Positions 27,139-36,940 of a DNA stretch of 64,000 bases are shown here, one piece after another. The stretch covers positions 1 through 64,000 of the forward strand of contig JAISHO010000009.1 in assembly GCA_031262485.1 (NCBI GenBank). The letters are read 5' to 3'. The notes under the pieces are model-generated. The model was not told the DNA's origin. It saw only the letters and a list, made by a program, of their open reading frames with translations, and searched no databases. How positions within the stretch are numbered: the stretch's first letter is position 1; every line of letters starts with the position of its first letter. A program made the position numbers and the translations under genes. This DNA is from Propionibacteriaceae bacterium. GTDB lineage: Bacteria; Actinomycetota; Actinomycetes; Propionibacteriales; Propionibacteriaceae.

Positions 27139-29532
27139 TCAACTCTGCGAGACGATCCAGGCGTCTTTCTCCTCCGTCCAGGCGAAGACCGCCCGTTCGA
27201 AACGTTGCGTCACTCCCCCGCCTTGCCGGGCGGCCTCCGTGGAGATCGGGTAGCCGAATTTCGCGGCTCCCCCGGAACGCACGTACAGGCCACCGATCGC
27301 CCCGTGCACCGGGTAGGCGTCTGTCTTCTCCGACCAGTAGTAACGGCCATTTTGGAAAGTTTGGTGGACTCCGCCGTTGACATCGGCCGTCTCGGCGCCC
27401 GTGGGGTAGCCGAGGGCGCTTTCCGGGCCACCGGAACGGGCATAGCTGCCGCCGATCGCGCCGTGCACCGGCCAGGCGCCGGAGGCGTCCGACCAATAGA
27501 ACCGTCCACCCTGGAAGTCCTGATAGACACCCTCGGGATCCTCGAGAGCGATCTCCTCGGTGATGGGATAGCCGAGATAGGAGGCCGGCCCGTCGTATTC
27601 CGGCGAGCTGTACACCGCGTTGATGCGTCCACCGGTGCGGTGGGCGTCCGTCGCCTCGGACCAGTAGATCCGTCCGCCTTCGAAGAATTGGACGATACCG
27701 CCGCCGGTTTGGGGAACCTCCCCGCTCGTCGGGTAGCCGAGGAAGCTCTCCGGTCCGTCGGTGCGCTCGTAGAGGATGCGCGCGGCGCCGTGGATCGCCT
27801 GAGCGTCCGTGGCCTGGGACCAATAGATCGCACCACCCTGGAAAGTCTGGTAGACCCCGCCCCCGGGCGCTTCGATCTCATCGCTCGTGGGGAAGCCGAG
27901 ATAGCCGTCGGGGCCGCCGAGCGACTGATAACGGTTGACGATGGCGCCGTGGACGGGATGGGTTCCCGTGGCCGCCGACCAGTAGATCCAGCCGTTGGTG
28001 AACTGGGTGCCGCGTCCGCCGGCGTGGGGCGATTCGAGCCAATAGGGCTCGCCGAGATAGCTCGACTCGCCGCCGAGTTCGAGCCAGAGCTCGTGGATCG
28101 GGCTCGTCCCCGAGGCGTTGATGATCGCTGCCACGCGTTCACGGATATCGGTCATCCGGGCGTAGAGATACTGTCCGGGGCAGGCGGTGTTGAGCACATC
28201 GCGGTGGCCGAAGATGACGGGGAGGCGCTCGCCGACCAAGGTGACCCACCCCAGCGGGTCACGGTAATTGTTTCCGAGCTTCCAGGCGATGATCTGGCTC
28301 ATCGATTCGATGAGGGCGGCCGAGGGTTGGGCGGTGGCGGCGTTCATCATGGCCGAGACGCCGACGGTGTCCTCGTTCCAGTCGAGCGCGTGGGCGCCAT
28401 GGACGGGCAAGGCGATCCCACCAGTACGGCCCTCATAGATCGTGCCGTAGATGTCGACGAGGAAGTTGTAGCCGACATCGCACCACCCGAGCGACTGGTG
28501 GTAGGCCTGCACCCCGCGGACGATGCCCGGCGCCTGGGCGCGCGTGTAGTTGTTCGTCCCCACGGTGTGGTGGACGACCGCGGCTCGTACGCTCTCGTCA
28601 GGGCCTTCGCAATCCGGCGAGGGCGCGGCTCCCCAGCTGCCCCGAAAAACGATCGCGGGTTGAGCGACATACCCCCCGGCGAGGCTGCGGCCGGATTTGC
28701 GCACCGTGGGCGCCACGGCGTCTTCGGTGGTGGAGATGAGGCGTGCGGTGAGCCCGGTGATGGTCGATCCAGCGGGCCCGACCGCTTCGATGTCGATCCC
28801 GGTGGAGGCGCCGACCCAGCCGGCCTCGGTGCCGTGGAATGAGCCGGATTCCAAGGCGGCGTCGTCGGTGGAGACGAATTCCATCCACTCACCCCAGGCT
28901 CCGTCTTGGAAGAAACGAGCGTAGAGGGTGATTCCGGGGGTGGCCGATTGCCACGTCAGCGCGGTCAAGGTGAAGGTGGAGGCGCTAGTGGCGCCTTGGG
29001 CGAGGGTCGTGGCTCCGGGGACGGCGAGCGACTCCCGCTCGGCGGCCGGAACGGCGAACTCGGCGATGGCCGAGCCGTTGGCGGTCAGCGCGCTGGGCGG
29101 GGCCTCGGCGATCACACGACCGTCCGTCGTCGGGGTCGGCGATGGCGTCGCCTCCGGGGTTTCGGAAGGCATGGGCGTGGGGGTTGTTGAGGTCTCCGCT
29201 GCCTCTGGCGCCGTCGTCGTGGCGGTGGCCTCAGGCGAGGGCTCCGGATCGGCGGGCGTCTGCCCTGCGTCGGCTTCTTCCGTCGCCTCGGGCTCAGCCG
29301 GAACAACGCTCGGCGGCGCCGTCTCCTCGACGGTCGAGGGTGACGGTTGATCGGCCGCCGGTTCGCTCTCCCCCGAGCTTGGAGTGGCGTCAGGGGTGGT
29401 ACGGATCTCGATCGGCGACGTTTCCGTCGTCGGATCAGGGGTGGGCTCAGCGGCAGCCAAGGGAGCGCCGAGGACGATCGCCGCCGCCGCGATGAGCGGT
29501 ACGAGCGCTTGACGGATCAAGGGCTTCTTCAC
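27139..29532 (-). CDS. Secreted N-acetylmuramoyl-L-alanine amidase with LGFP repeats (paralogue)
   Basis: A 797-residue exported protein with the same order as its downstream neighbour: signal peptide (1-28, ending PLAAAEP), a long Pro/Thr/Glu linker to about 140, a beta-rich domain, a PGRP/amidase_2 domain starting near 285, and six LGFP-type repeats (LGEP, LGFP, LGYP, LGYP, LGYP, FGYP). The catalytic domain keeps the canonical HHT (H321-H322) and GHRDVLNTACPG motifs, so it should be an active zinc amidase. The GTG start at 29532 is chosen because GGAAGAG lies about 7 nt upstream and it gives a proper signal peptide. The two amidase genes are tandem duplicates, each with its own upstream region of at least 200 bp. 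Confidence 0.9.
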   Translation of the reverse strand: MKKPLIRQALVPLIAAAAIVLGAPLAAAEPTPDPTTETSPIEIRTTPDATPSSGESEPAADQPSPSTVEETAPPSVVPAEPEATEEADAGQTPADPEPSPEATATTTAPEAAETSTTPTPMPSETPEATPSPTPTTDGRVIAEAPPSALTANGSAIAEFAVPAAERESLAVPGATTLAQGATSASTFTLTALTWQSATPGITLYARFFQDGAWGEWMEFVSTDDAALESGSFHGTEAGWVGASTGIDIEAVGPAGSTITGLTARLISTTEDAVAPTVRKSGRSLAGGYVAQPAIVFRGSWGAAPSPDCEGPDESVRAAVVHHTVGTNNYTRAQAPGIVRGVQAYHQSLGWCDVGYNFLVDIYGTIYEGRTGGIALPVHGAHALDWNEDTVGVSAMMNAATAQPSAALIESMSQIIAWKLGNNYRDPLGWVTLVGERLPVIFGHRDVLNTACPGQYLYARMTDIRERVAAIINASGTSPIHELWLELGGESSYLGEPYWLESPHAGGRGTQFTNGWIYWSAATGTHPVHGAIVNRYQSLGGPDGYLGFPTSDEIEAPGGGVYQTFQGGAIYWSQATDAQAIHGAARILYERTDGPESFLGYPTSGEVPQTGGGIVQFFEGGRIYWSEATDAHRTGGRINAVYSSPEYDGPASYLGYPITEEIALEDPEGVYQDFQGGRFYWSDASGAWPVHGAIGGSYARSGGPESALGYPTGAETADVNGGVHQTFQNGRYYWSEKTDAYPVHGAIGGLYVRSGGAAKFGYPISTEAARQGGGVTQRFERAVFAWTEEKDAWIVSQS

Positions 29533-29943
29533 GAAATAATCTCTTCCCCGCTCACGAACGGTCCAGTTTCCGGGGGGACGCGCTGCGTGAGTCGAACGAT
29601 GCGCCCCAAGGCGCGTCAACGGACGTGAACGGATCATAGATTACGCAACAAATCCACCTGCCGCGAATTCCATCGATTTATGAGATGACATTTGTTGTTT
29701 ATTTCATAACCGCCATCCCGTGCCCTGCACAACCCTGACGAGCGAGGGTTCACCAGGGCCATCGACACGTCCATGAACTGAATCCTTCCCACGGGAGCCC
29801 TGGCTGGGCTCAGAAGCGCCGAGGTCGCACGGATCGACGAAAAGACGCGGATGGCGGCGGTGGCGCCTGCCCACAGCGGCAGCGCCCCCGCCACATCTAG
29901 GTGTCGTCGGTCTTCTCCGCGCGACCTCGTCAGCTGAGTCGAA
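29533..29943. other. AT-rich intergenic region upstream of the second LGFP amidase
   Basis: About 410 bases without a supportable gene. The part at 29635-29710 is clearly AT-rich against its surroundings and presumably holds the amidase promoter. It contains a perfect 8-bp inverted repeat, CAACAAAT (29646-29653) and ATTTGTTG (29690-29697), with 36 nt between. I see nothing convincing in the remaining G+C-rich part. Confidence 0.5.
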
Positions 29944-30381
29944 TCACTTCTTGGCGGGTTCGACGATCTCGAGAAGGATGCCGCCGGTGTCCTTGGGATG
30001 GGCGAACTGGATGCGCGAGCCGCCAGTGCCCGTCTTCGGGGCTTCGTAGAGCAGGCGCACGCCGCGCGACTTGAGAACCTCGGAGACGTGGTCGAGGTCG
30101 TCGACGCGATAGCAGACCTGCTGGATGCCGGGGCCGCGCTTGTCGATGAACTTGCCGATCGTCGATTCAGGGGTCAAGGGAGCGAGCAGCTGCACCTGAG
30201 CCGATTGGGGCAGTTGCTCACCGGTGCCGAGCATGACTTCCTCGACTCCCTGCTCCTCATTGACCTCCCGGTGCAGCAAGCGGAAACCGAGAACATCGCA
30301 GTGGAACTTGAGAGCGGCTTCGAGATCGGGGACGGCGTAGCCGACATGGTCGATACAAACGAAGAGATCAGTGTTTTCCAT
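29944..30381 (-). CDS. mce: Methylmalonyl-CoA epimerase
   Basis: A 145-residue vicinal-oxygen-chelate protein that interconverts (R)- and (S)-methylmalonyl-CoA, linking B12-dependent methylmalonyl-CoA mutase to propionyl-CoA metabolism. Metal-site candidates are H12 (CIDHVGYAV), Q64 (VQLLAP) and E138 (ILLEIVEP). At the position where some family members have an HH pair, this one has QQ (87-88, GPGIQQVCYRV), a variation I believe is common in actinobacteria. The ATG at 30381 fits family length; the longer in-frame extension does not. No mutase genes are in the window. The enzyme agrees with the B12-dependent NrdJ in pointing to a cobalamin-using host. Confidence 0.9.
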   Translation of the reverse strand: MENTDLFVCIDHVGYAVPDLEAALKFHCDVLGFRLLHREVNEEQGVEEVMLGTGEQLPQSAQVQLLAPLTPESTIGKFIDKRGPGIQQVCYRVDDLDHVSEVLKSRGVRLLYEAPKTGTGGSRIQFAHPKDTGGILLEIVEPAKK

Positions 30382-30638
30382 AGACCCAGCTTTCCACATC
30401 CGGCGCCGGTGTGGCATGACAGCCGAGCAGGTGTTCACGTCATCGAGGTCGCCCGGCCGCCACGATGAACATCTCTGAGGGGCGAAGACAGGGAACGCTG
30501 GGGAACCGTACCGGTGATCACCTGATCTGTCCGCGTGTCGGCCCTACGGCGCGCTCAACCTTTGGCAGGATGTGCCCAGGTGTCTCTGTTGGGGGTCCCG
30601 CGCCCGGGGCAGCCGGGACTGAAGTTCAAGGAGTGACG

Positions 30639-30800
30639 ATGCCTAGTTGGTTGAAGAAAGTTCTCTTGAGTATTCTCGCCATCTTCCTGCTCTACTTCCT
30701 CGTCACCCGCCCTGACCAGATCATCGGCATCTTCCGCACCATCATCGACGCCTTCATCGCCTTCTCCAACGCCATCCTCGGCCTCTTCCGGAACATCTGA
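30639..30800 (+). CDS. Small single-pass membrane protein, unknown function
   Basis: A 53-residue protein with two lysines followed by a strong hydrophobic segment (about 7-23), a polar TRPDQ stretch and a second, amphipathic helix. The ATG is preceded by AAGGAG at ideal spacing, which makes it a convincing gene despite its size. It lies 66 nt upstream of the bacterial-PH-domain membrane protein on the same strand, so the pair may be co-transcribed and act together. I do not recognise a named family. Confidence 0.75.
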   Translation: MPSWLKKVLLSILAIFLLYFLVTRPDQIIGIFRTIIDAFIAFSNAILGLFRNI

Positions 30801-30866
30801 CGACCCGCCATGACAATTTTGTCTTTGGATGTGTCACCGGCTTCCAGTCGACAAGAGGGATAAACG

Positions 30867-31499
30867 GTGGCCGCGTCGTTTAACGCTTCCCGTTTCCTCT
30901 CATGGTGGAACCAAACACGTTCCATCTCTCCCTCCGGGGCAGGGGTGATGCGGGTTTCCCAACGGCACAGCTTGTGGTCACCTCACGTCGAGCGTTTTCT
31001 CCTTGTCGACGAGGGGGAAGAGATCGTCGACGAGGTCGCCAAGCACCCCATCACCATGATCTGGCCCTTGACGAAAGTCTTCTTTGGAGTCGTCCTCGTC
31101 TTCAGTTCAATCGTTGTCGGGTCTTTCTGGCTCTTCTTCATCCTCGCCGGCCTCGTTCTCATCGGTTGGGGATTCTACGAGTACCACGACACGGATATGG
31201 ACCGGTTCGTCGTGACGAATATGCGCGTGTTCCGAGTCCATGGGGTTTTCGATCGCTCCGTCGCGACGATCCCTCTCGCCCGGATCCTCGACATCTCCGT
31301 TAAGCAGAACCCCTTGGGCATGCTCTTCCACTATGGAACGCTCACCTTCGAATCGGCTGCCGCCGACCAAGGGCTCCACAAGATCACCTATGTCAGCCAT
31401 CCGAACGACCGAGACCTGACAATTCAAAGCGTCATTCAACGTGCTGGTTTGCGTGCTGTCGCGCAAAAAAACGATCCGAACGAGGAAGAGGGCACGTGA
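30867..31499 (+). CDS. Membrane protein with bacterial PH domain (YdbS/DUF304-like)
   Basis: A 210-residue protein with two adjacent membrane segments (about residues 66-105) followed by a bacterial PH-like domain (about 110-195) containing the family-style VVTNMRVFRVHGVFDRSVAT and IPLARILDISV blocks. Such proteins sit in the cytoplasmic membrane; their role is mostly unknown. The GTG at 30867 has GAGGGAT upstream, but an ATG at 30948 (MRVSQRHS) with a GGGGCAGGGG leader is equally plausible and would shorten the protein by 27 residues. It is convergent with the phosphoglucomutase gene. Confidence 0.75.
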   Translation: MAASFNASRFLSWWNQTRSISPSGAGVMRVSQRHSLWSPHVERFLLVDEGEEIVDEVAKHPITMIWPLTKVFFGVVLVFSSIVVGSFWLFFILAGLVLIGWGFYEYHDTDMDRFVVTNMRVFRVHGVFDRSVATIPLARILDISVKQNPLGMLFHYGTLTFESAAADQGLHKITYVSHPNDRDLTIQSVIQRAGLRAVAQKNDPNEEEGT

Positions 31500-31630
31500 G
31501 CCTCGTCGTCACTATTCTTGACCGAGCCGATCCCGTAGCGCGTCTGGCTCTCTGACGGATCGTCGGCGAGATGCCACGTCATCGGATTTTCTTTGACGTG
31601 CCGGGAGCGGCTGACACGACATCACAGACG

Positions 31631-31664
31631 ACGTCGCCCGACCACCGAAGCGGCCGGGCGACGT
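31631..31664. terminator. Hairpin between convergent genes
   Basis: ACGTCGCCCG (31631-31640) pairs perfectly with CGGGCGACGT (31655-31664) around a 14-nt loop. There is no T-tract on either side. It lies between the convergent PH-domain gene and pgm and probably ends transcription from both. Confidence 0.6.
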
Positions 31665-31681
31665 GTCGAATGTTTCGATGA

Positions 31682-33301
31682 TCAGGCGAGCACGCGGTTG
31701 ACCAAATCCCGCGCTTCGTCTTGAACCTGGGCGAGGTGGTCGGCGCTGACGAGGGATTCCGCGTAGATCTTGTAGATGTTCTCAGTGCCGGAAGGGCGGG
31801 CAGCGAACCAGGCGTGTTCCGTCGTCACCTTGAGCCCGCCGATCGGCGCGTCGTTGCCGGGAGCGCGCGTCAAGGTTGCCGTGATCGGCTCGCCCGCTAG
31901 ATCGGTCGCCGTGACGTCCTCAGGGCTGAGCTGAGCCAGCTTCGCTTTCTGTTCCCGTGTCGCCGGAGCGTCGACTCGGGCGTAACTCGAGACGCCATGC
32001 TTGGCTTCGAGATCGCGGTAGTGATCGGAGGGGGTGCGCCCGGTGACGGCGAGGATCTCGCTGGCCAAGAGGTCGAGGATGAGGCCGTCCTTGTCAGTCG
32101 TCCAGGTCGATCCGTCCATGGTCAAGAAAGAGGCTCCGGCCGATTCCTCGCCACCGAAGCCGAGGTTTCCGCTGATGAGCCCGGGGACGAACCACTTGAA
32201 CCCGACTGGCACCTCGACGAGACGCCGACCGATGTCGTCGGCCACGCGATCGATGATCGAGCTGGAGACGAGGGTCTTGCCCACGCCGGCGTCGGCCGGC
32301 CAACCCGTCCGATGGGTGTAGAGGTAGCCGATCGCGACGGCGAGGTAGTGGTTCGGGTTCATGAGCCCGGCGTCCGGGGTGACGATGCCGTGGCGGTCGG
32401 AATCGGCGTCGTTGCCCGTGGCGATGTCGTACTTGTCCTTGTGCTTGATGAGCGAGGCCATGGCGTAGGGCGACGAGCAGTCCATGCGGATCTTGCCGTC
32501 GTGGTCGAGCGTCATGAAACGCCAGGTCGGATCGATCACCTCGTTGACGACGGTGAGATCGAGCTTGTAGCGCTCGGCGATGAACTGCCAATACTGCAGA
32601 GAGGCCCCGCCGAGCGGATCGGCGCCGATCCTCACCCCGGCCGAACGGATGGCGTCGATGTCGACGACGGAGGTGAGAGCGTCGCAGTAGGCGGTGCGGT
32701 AATCCCAGCGGATGACGGCGGAGACGTCGTCGGTGCGCTTGATCGACGCCGTGTCCCCGAGCAATTCATTGGCCCGAGCGGCGATCCACGAGGTCGCGTC
32801 GGTGTCGGCCGGCCCACCGTTGGGCGGGTTGTACTTGAAGCCGCCGTCGCGGGGCGGGTTGTGCGAGGGAGTCACGACGATGCCGTCGGCCAGATCCTTC
32901 GTGATCCCGGCGTTGTGGACGATGACGGCCCGCGACAGCGAAGGCGTCGGCGTGTATTCGTCCTCGCGTTCGGCGCGCACCTCGATCCCGTTGGCGACGA
33001 GCACGCTGATGGCCGTCTTCCACGCGGGAATCGACAGCCCGTGGGTGTCCTTGGCGATATAGAGGGGACCGGTCGTGCCCTGCTGGGCCCGATACTCGAT
33101 GATCGCTTGAGTGATGGCGAGGATGTGATCCTCGTTGAAAGCGCCGTCGAAACTCGAGCCCCGATGCCCGGAGGTGCCGAAGACGACCTTCTGATCCGGG
33201 TTCGCCGGATCCGGCCGCACATCGTAATACGCGGCGATGAGCGCGTCGACGTCGATGAGATCTTCTGGAAGAGCCGGTTGTCCGGCGCGTGGGTGAACCA
33301 T
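31682..33301 (-). CDS. pgm: Phosphoglucomutase (alpha-D-glucose phosphate-specific)
   Basis: A 539-residue enzyme that interconverts glucose-6-phosphate and glucose-1-phosphate. The N terminus [10 protein letters not shown] aligns with E. coli Pgm, which fixes the ATG at 33301 over an upstream GTG. Visible motifs are [10 protein letters not shown], the active-site serine loop TPSHNPP, the Mg-binding loop DADSDRHG and the sugar-binding GGEESAG. The product feeds RmlA, encoded 6 kb away, and UDP-sugar synthesis for the galactan operon. A TTGACA -35-like hexamer (complement of 33376-33381) lies upstream, with no equally clear -10. Confidence 0.95.
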   Translation of the reverse strand: MVHPRAGQPALPEDLIDVDALIAAYYDVRPDPANPDQKVVFGTSGHRGSSFDGAFNEDHILAITQAIIEYRAQQGTTGPLYIAKDTHGLSIPAWKTAISVLVANGIEVRAEREDEYTPTPSLSRAVIVHNAGITKDLADGIVVTPSHNPPRDGGFKYNPPNGGPADTDATSWIAARANELLGDTASIKRTDDVSAVIRWDYRTAYCDALTSVVDIDAIRSAGVRIGADPLGGASLQYWQFIAERYKLDLTVVNEVIDPTWRFMTLDHDGKIRMDCSSPYAMASLIKHKDKYDIATGNDADSDRHGIVTPDAGLMNPNHYLAVAIGYLYTHRTGWPADAGVGKTLVSSSIIDRVADDIGRRLVEVPVGFKWFVPGLISGNLGFGGEESAGASFLTMDGSTWTTDKDGLILDLLASEILAVTGRTPSDHYRDLEAKHGVSSYARVDAPATREQKAKLAQLSPEDVTATDLAGEPITATLTRAPGNDAPIGGLKVTTEHAWFAARPSGTENIYKIYAESLVSADHLAQVQDEARDLVNRVLA

Positions 33302-33440
33302 GGGTCTATCTTTCACCTAACCGTGCGGCAAGGGAAGTAACCAGCCAGAAGTGTCACCTAGGAACACGAAGATGATGTCAACATTTCAACGTTGGCGCTA
33401 ACGATGGGCAGAAGAAGTATTATCTCTTCTCTCTACTGTT

Positions 33441-34772
33441 CTATTCCTCAGATGAAAGAATCTTTGGAGTCTTTGACATCATCCCTAGTCGAACCAAGTG
33501 AACCGTTGCACCCGCCAAAGGCCCGCCGATCAGTGCCGCGACCGCCCGAACTTCGAGAGACCACGGCAACGCCAAGAACATGATGGCAATGAGCACCGCA
33601 GTAACCCATCCTGCGAGATAGGAGCGGTAGGCCGTTTGAGATTGGCACAAGACGCCGGTGAGGGTCACTCCGGCCAAAGTCGTGGCTCCAAAGGTCAGTG
33701 CCGCCAGCAAGGCGCCTCCAAGTCTCTGCCCGGCCAGGAGGTCGAAAAGCCACGGGCCTATCAACCAGGCTGCGATCGCACCAATCACTCCTATGATGAG
33801 AATCACCGCAAGAATACGAAAAGCTCGAATCAAAGGGTGGTCATTACGACTTGTGAAGTATGAAACGGCGATACTCTGAAATGCTGTCAACGGCACCATC
33901 AGTGGAGCCCGGGTCAACGAGATCGCAAGAATAAGTCCAGCAGAAGCAGCAATCACACTCGGATCGCTAAAAATACTCAAGAGAACCGGGAATCCAACGA
34001 CCAGTGCCGCACTCGCTCCTTGACCTAAAAGACCAGCTAACCCGCGACGCACATAAACGAGAAGACCTTCATCAAGTAATTGCTGAATCACTGCCCTCGT
34101 GCCAGGCAAGAAAAGAAAGAATACCCAGACAACTTCAGCAAGAGAAATCGAGAAGAACCATACTTCGACAGGCCAGCGAAAATAAACAGCTGCGAGAAGA
34201 AGAATAAGACGCACTGTAGACTCAAGCGTCAGAACAGCAAGATAGAGTCGCCACGCACCTGCCGCGACCATTGCCCCGAGAAGTGTCGCTTGACCCGCAT
34301 ACCCACTGATTCCAACGACGAGAGCCACCGCTACCGAAGGAAGTTCTTCGCTTCCCATCGAAGGCAGAGCAAATCTCAGAGTCGGACTAGCAGCTGCCGC
34401 AATGACAGCGGCGCCAACAATGACCCATCCCATTGCGATACGGGCACGAACAGCACGCGGCGTAATCGAAGAACTCGTTTCAGTAGCTGTGACCGATCGA
34501 GCCATCTCCAGGTTGAATCCGTTAGTGAGACCAAAACAGAAGAACGCCGCGGACCAGTACAGGAGAAAATCCGAAGCATCAGCCTCATCGAGGACTCGGA
34601 CCGATAACGTCATCGCAATAAAACCAGTGAGAGCGGAGAAAATACTCACCACACCAACCAAAATACCTCCGCTTCGCGTGATCGTAGGTTTCTGGTTTTC
34701 TTCTGATCTCGTGACGGGGACGTCATCCCCCACTGATGGAACCGTCATTGTAGTTCTTCGATCCGACCTCAT
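33441..34772 (-). CDS. Polysaccharide flippase-like membrane protein (MOP/Wzx type)
   Basis: A 443-residue integral membrane protein with about twelve predicted segments in the pattern of polysaccharide flippases, which turn undecaprenyl-linked glycans over the membrane. Sequence conservation in this family is low, so the call rests on topology, length and context. The start (ATG 34772, MRSDRRTT) lies 4 nt after the upstream stop; ATG 34748 is an alternative, and neither has a good ribosome site. The gene is much less G+C-rich than its surroundings: 34141-34200 contains 27 G or C in 60. That suggests transfer or relaxed composition, as often seen for glycan export genes. Confidence 0.7.
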   Translation of the reverse strand: MRSDRRTTMTVPSVGDDVPVTRSEENQKPTITRSGGILVGVVSIFSALTGFIAMTLSVRVLDEADASDFLLYWSAAFFCFGLTNGFNLEMARSVTATETSSSITPRAVRARIAMGWVIVGAAVIAAAASPTLRFALPSMGSEELPSVAVALVVGISGYAGQATLLGAMVAAGAWRLYLAVLTLESTVRLILLLAAVYFRWPVEVWFFSISLAEVVWVFFLFLPGTRAVIQQLLDEGLLVYVRRGLAGLLGQGASAALVVGFPVLLSIFSDPSVIAASAGLILAISLTRAPLMVPLTAFQSIAVSYFTSRNDHPLIRAFRILAVILIIGVIGAIAAWLIGPWLFDLLAGQRLGGALLAALTFGATTLAGVTLTGVLCQSQTAYRSYLAGWVTAVLIAIMFLALPWSLEVRAVAALIGGPLAGATVHLVRLGMMSKTPKILSSEE

Positions 34773-34776
34773 ATCA

Positions 34777-36798
34777 CTAGCAAGCGTCAATACGATAGAG
34801 CACAGCTTCGCCGACTCGAGCAACTTCAGTGAAACCTGGTTCAGTAGCGAAATCGATGAACCCGGGTGCTATGGCTGCGAAATCAGCGTTCCAGAGCGCC
34901 CTCGTTCCAAAATCGAGGGCATAGGTCACATCGAGACGTTCGACCGCCGGGCAGACCGCTGGATCGCTGGATGCTTCATCCAATTCACCCTGAATAGTGG
35001 AAAGGTCAGGGGTCTCTTCGTGGAAAATATGTGTAGTCGTAGTAAGCACACCAGCGAGCCCATAGGCCAACGAAGAACCATTCCAGGGGACCGTGGCCAC
35101 CCGTTCGCCAGCTGGAACGATCTCCGGAAGTTGTTGAATGAGAGCGTACTCATCCGGGTCGACCAAGGCGGAATCCTCATTCATCACATAGGAAGGAGCC
35201 GCCCAGTTGATCGCAACGCTCATTTTACCCGTTTGGGTGGAAAGAAGAAGGAGGAGAAGTAGCATTAACGAATAAATTACCGTCATCCAAACCGGCAGAG
35301 GTCGGCCACGCCATGTCTCAATCTTTTGAGGAATCCAAGACACAACTGCCTTCCATCCAACCGCGGCTACCGGAATAGAGGTGACAGATAAAAGGGCGGC
35401 CAACCGGAAAGGATCGCAATACCACCCACCAGTCAGCCACCAACGCACCCCGGGATCTGGGTAGGTCGACTCCCACGATTCCACGACCATCCAGAGCCAT
35501 ACAGATAAAGCGAATGTTCCAACGACCCACCAATTCCGCCACGACTTAAGTAGTGAGACGAGGCCGATGATGATAAGGAGACCGAGGACCCAGAAGGGAG
35601 GGATCGTGAAGGGGCCGGCGAACACGGCTTGAGCTAACGCATCTTCAGGATCTGATCCTGGTCCCCAGTCTGCTGAATCAATCGGAGGACGGAGAACGAT
35701 CCATACAGCCACGGTGCTGATCAATGCCGCGACAGCGACACCTCCATAAAGAAGAGAAGCCTTTCGACGCGACTCTTGCTTGGCATCAGCTATGCCGCGA
35801 GCAGCCCAGATCAGTCCCATCGGAACAACAGCGACAAGTAAACTTAGGATCGAGTTGGGGTGGCATAGCGCCAACCCAATGCCGGCAAGAATCATGGCAG
35901 CAAGGCTTTCCGGAAGGGGGATCCGGGAACTGTCGAACAAGCGCAAGATTGTTCCCGTCAAGCCGATCACTGCGGGTAACAGAATGAGCCCGATGATGTT
36001 GGGATAGATGATGCCAAAGCCAAGCAAATAGGTTGGAAAGATCGCGAACGAGGCCGTCAGGATGCCAGCGCCGATGAGCGCGACCGGTGAGAGCGGTCCA
36101 AGCAGACTGCGAATCAACCACAGACACCCTAAAGGCCACACTAAAGCTACTAGCACCCAAATGACAGCATTACAAGCAGCAGGAATATTGATGTCCCCTA
36201 CAAGAAGACAGACAAGCGAAACGAGATCATGCCACGCAGCTGGATAAAATTCGACTGTCGTATTGAAAATACCAGTCATATCGAGGAGAGTCAGGCTTGA
36301 TCCATCCAGATGATCAATGATCCAGCGCACGCCATTAAGATGAAAAAGGTTATCGAAGGTTTGAGAGAACGAATCGAAACGACCGATCACCTGCAACCAT
36401 TGACGAGTCGCGAGTGCTAAAGCGATCGCGATCGCTGCAACCGAAGAGAGAAGATCTACGGTGACCGAGGGGACAGAAACTGAATCCTTTCTTCCCCTTC
36501 CGGCCTGCGATCGCAATGACCGATGAGATAATCCTTGCCGCAACCCTGAAATCGCTAAAAGAACAACCCCAATAATTAATGTCAAAACAAGAACGGGAAT
36601 AATTCCCCAATCAATCCCTATCACACTGGCCATGATCGCTGATATCGCGATCATGGCGATAGACAGAACCGGAGCAAGCGCAAGAAGCGCCCAGCCGCGC
36701 AAACTAGCGCAAACTCCGAGAATAAGACCGGGAACAAAGATCAATATGGTCGCGACAGCGACAAAAGGGAGGAAAGCGACCCAGGTCATCTCCACCAT
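34777..36798 (-). CDS. Large DUF6541-like integral membrane protein
   Basis: A 673-residue protein with four N-terminal membrane segments, a loop beginning with FDSFSQTFDNLFHLNGVRWI, about nine more segments and a C-terminal extracytoplasmic domain of about 150 residues. This layout resembles DUF6541 proteins and, more loosely, polyprenyl-phosphate-sugar dependent (GT-C) glycosyltransferases, found in actinobacterial glycan clusters. No catalytic residue can be assigned with confidence. The ATG at 36798 follows AGGATCGG; ATG 36789 is an alternative. It is four bases upstream of the flippase gene and probably co-transcribed. Confidence 0.65.
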   Translation of the reverse strand: MVEMTWVAFLPFVAVATILIFVPGLILGVCASLRGWALLALAPVLSIAMIAISAIMASVIGIDWGIIPVLVLTLIIGVVLLAISGLRQGLSHRSLRSQAGRGRKDSVSVPSVTVDLLSSVAAIAIALALATRQWLQVIGRFDSFSQTFDNLFHLNGVRWIIDHLDGSSLTLLDMTGIFNTTVEFYPAAWHDLVSLVCLLVGDINIPAACNAVIWVLVALVWPLGCLWLIRSLLGPLSPVALIGAGILTASFAIFPTYLLGFGIIYPNIIGLILLPAVIGLTGTILRLFDSSRIPLPESLAAMILAGIGLALCHPNSILSLLVAVVPMGLIWAARGIADAKQESRRKASLLYGGVAVAALISTVAVWIVLRPPIDSADWGPGSDPEDALAQAVFAGPFTIPPFWVLGLLIIIGLVSLLKSWRNWWVVGTFALSVWLWMVVESWESTYPDPGVRWWLTGGWYCDPFRLAALLSVTSIPVAAVGWKAVVSWIPQKIETWRGRPLPVWMTVIYSLMLLLLLLLSTQTGKMSVAINWAAPSYVMNEDSALVDPDEYALIQQLPEIVPAGERVATVPWNGSSLAYGLAGVLTTTTHIFHEETPDLSTIQGELDEASSDPAVCPAVERLDVTYALDFGTRALWNADFAAIAPGFIDFATEPGFTEVARVGEAVLYRIDAC

Positions 36799-36940
36799 CC
36801 GATCCTGAGGTTGGGGGAACAAAGGTTCCCAGACAAACCGGGAAACCTATTCATTGTAGCGTTTTCGTTTTGTCCTCGTGCGGGAAGGCGATCTGGCTCT
36901 CACAGCGTGGCGGACGTCCTACCCCCACTGGGTGATGAGG

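Noticed and set aside
23860-28842. Long plus-strand frames opposite the two LGFP amidases, with internal peptide repeats (for example RRPVDP)
   Set aside because: They are mirror images of the repeated LGFP codons on the minus strand. The repeats come from the real genes.
29634-29894. An 86-codon minus-strand frame upstream of the second LGFP amidase
   Set aside because: Spans the AT-rich promoter region, has no ribosome-binding site and no recognisable product.
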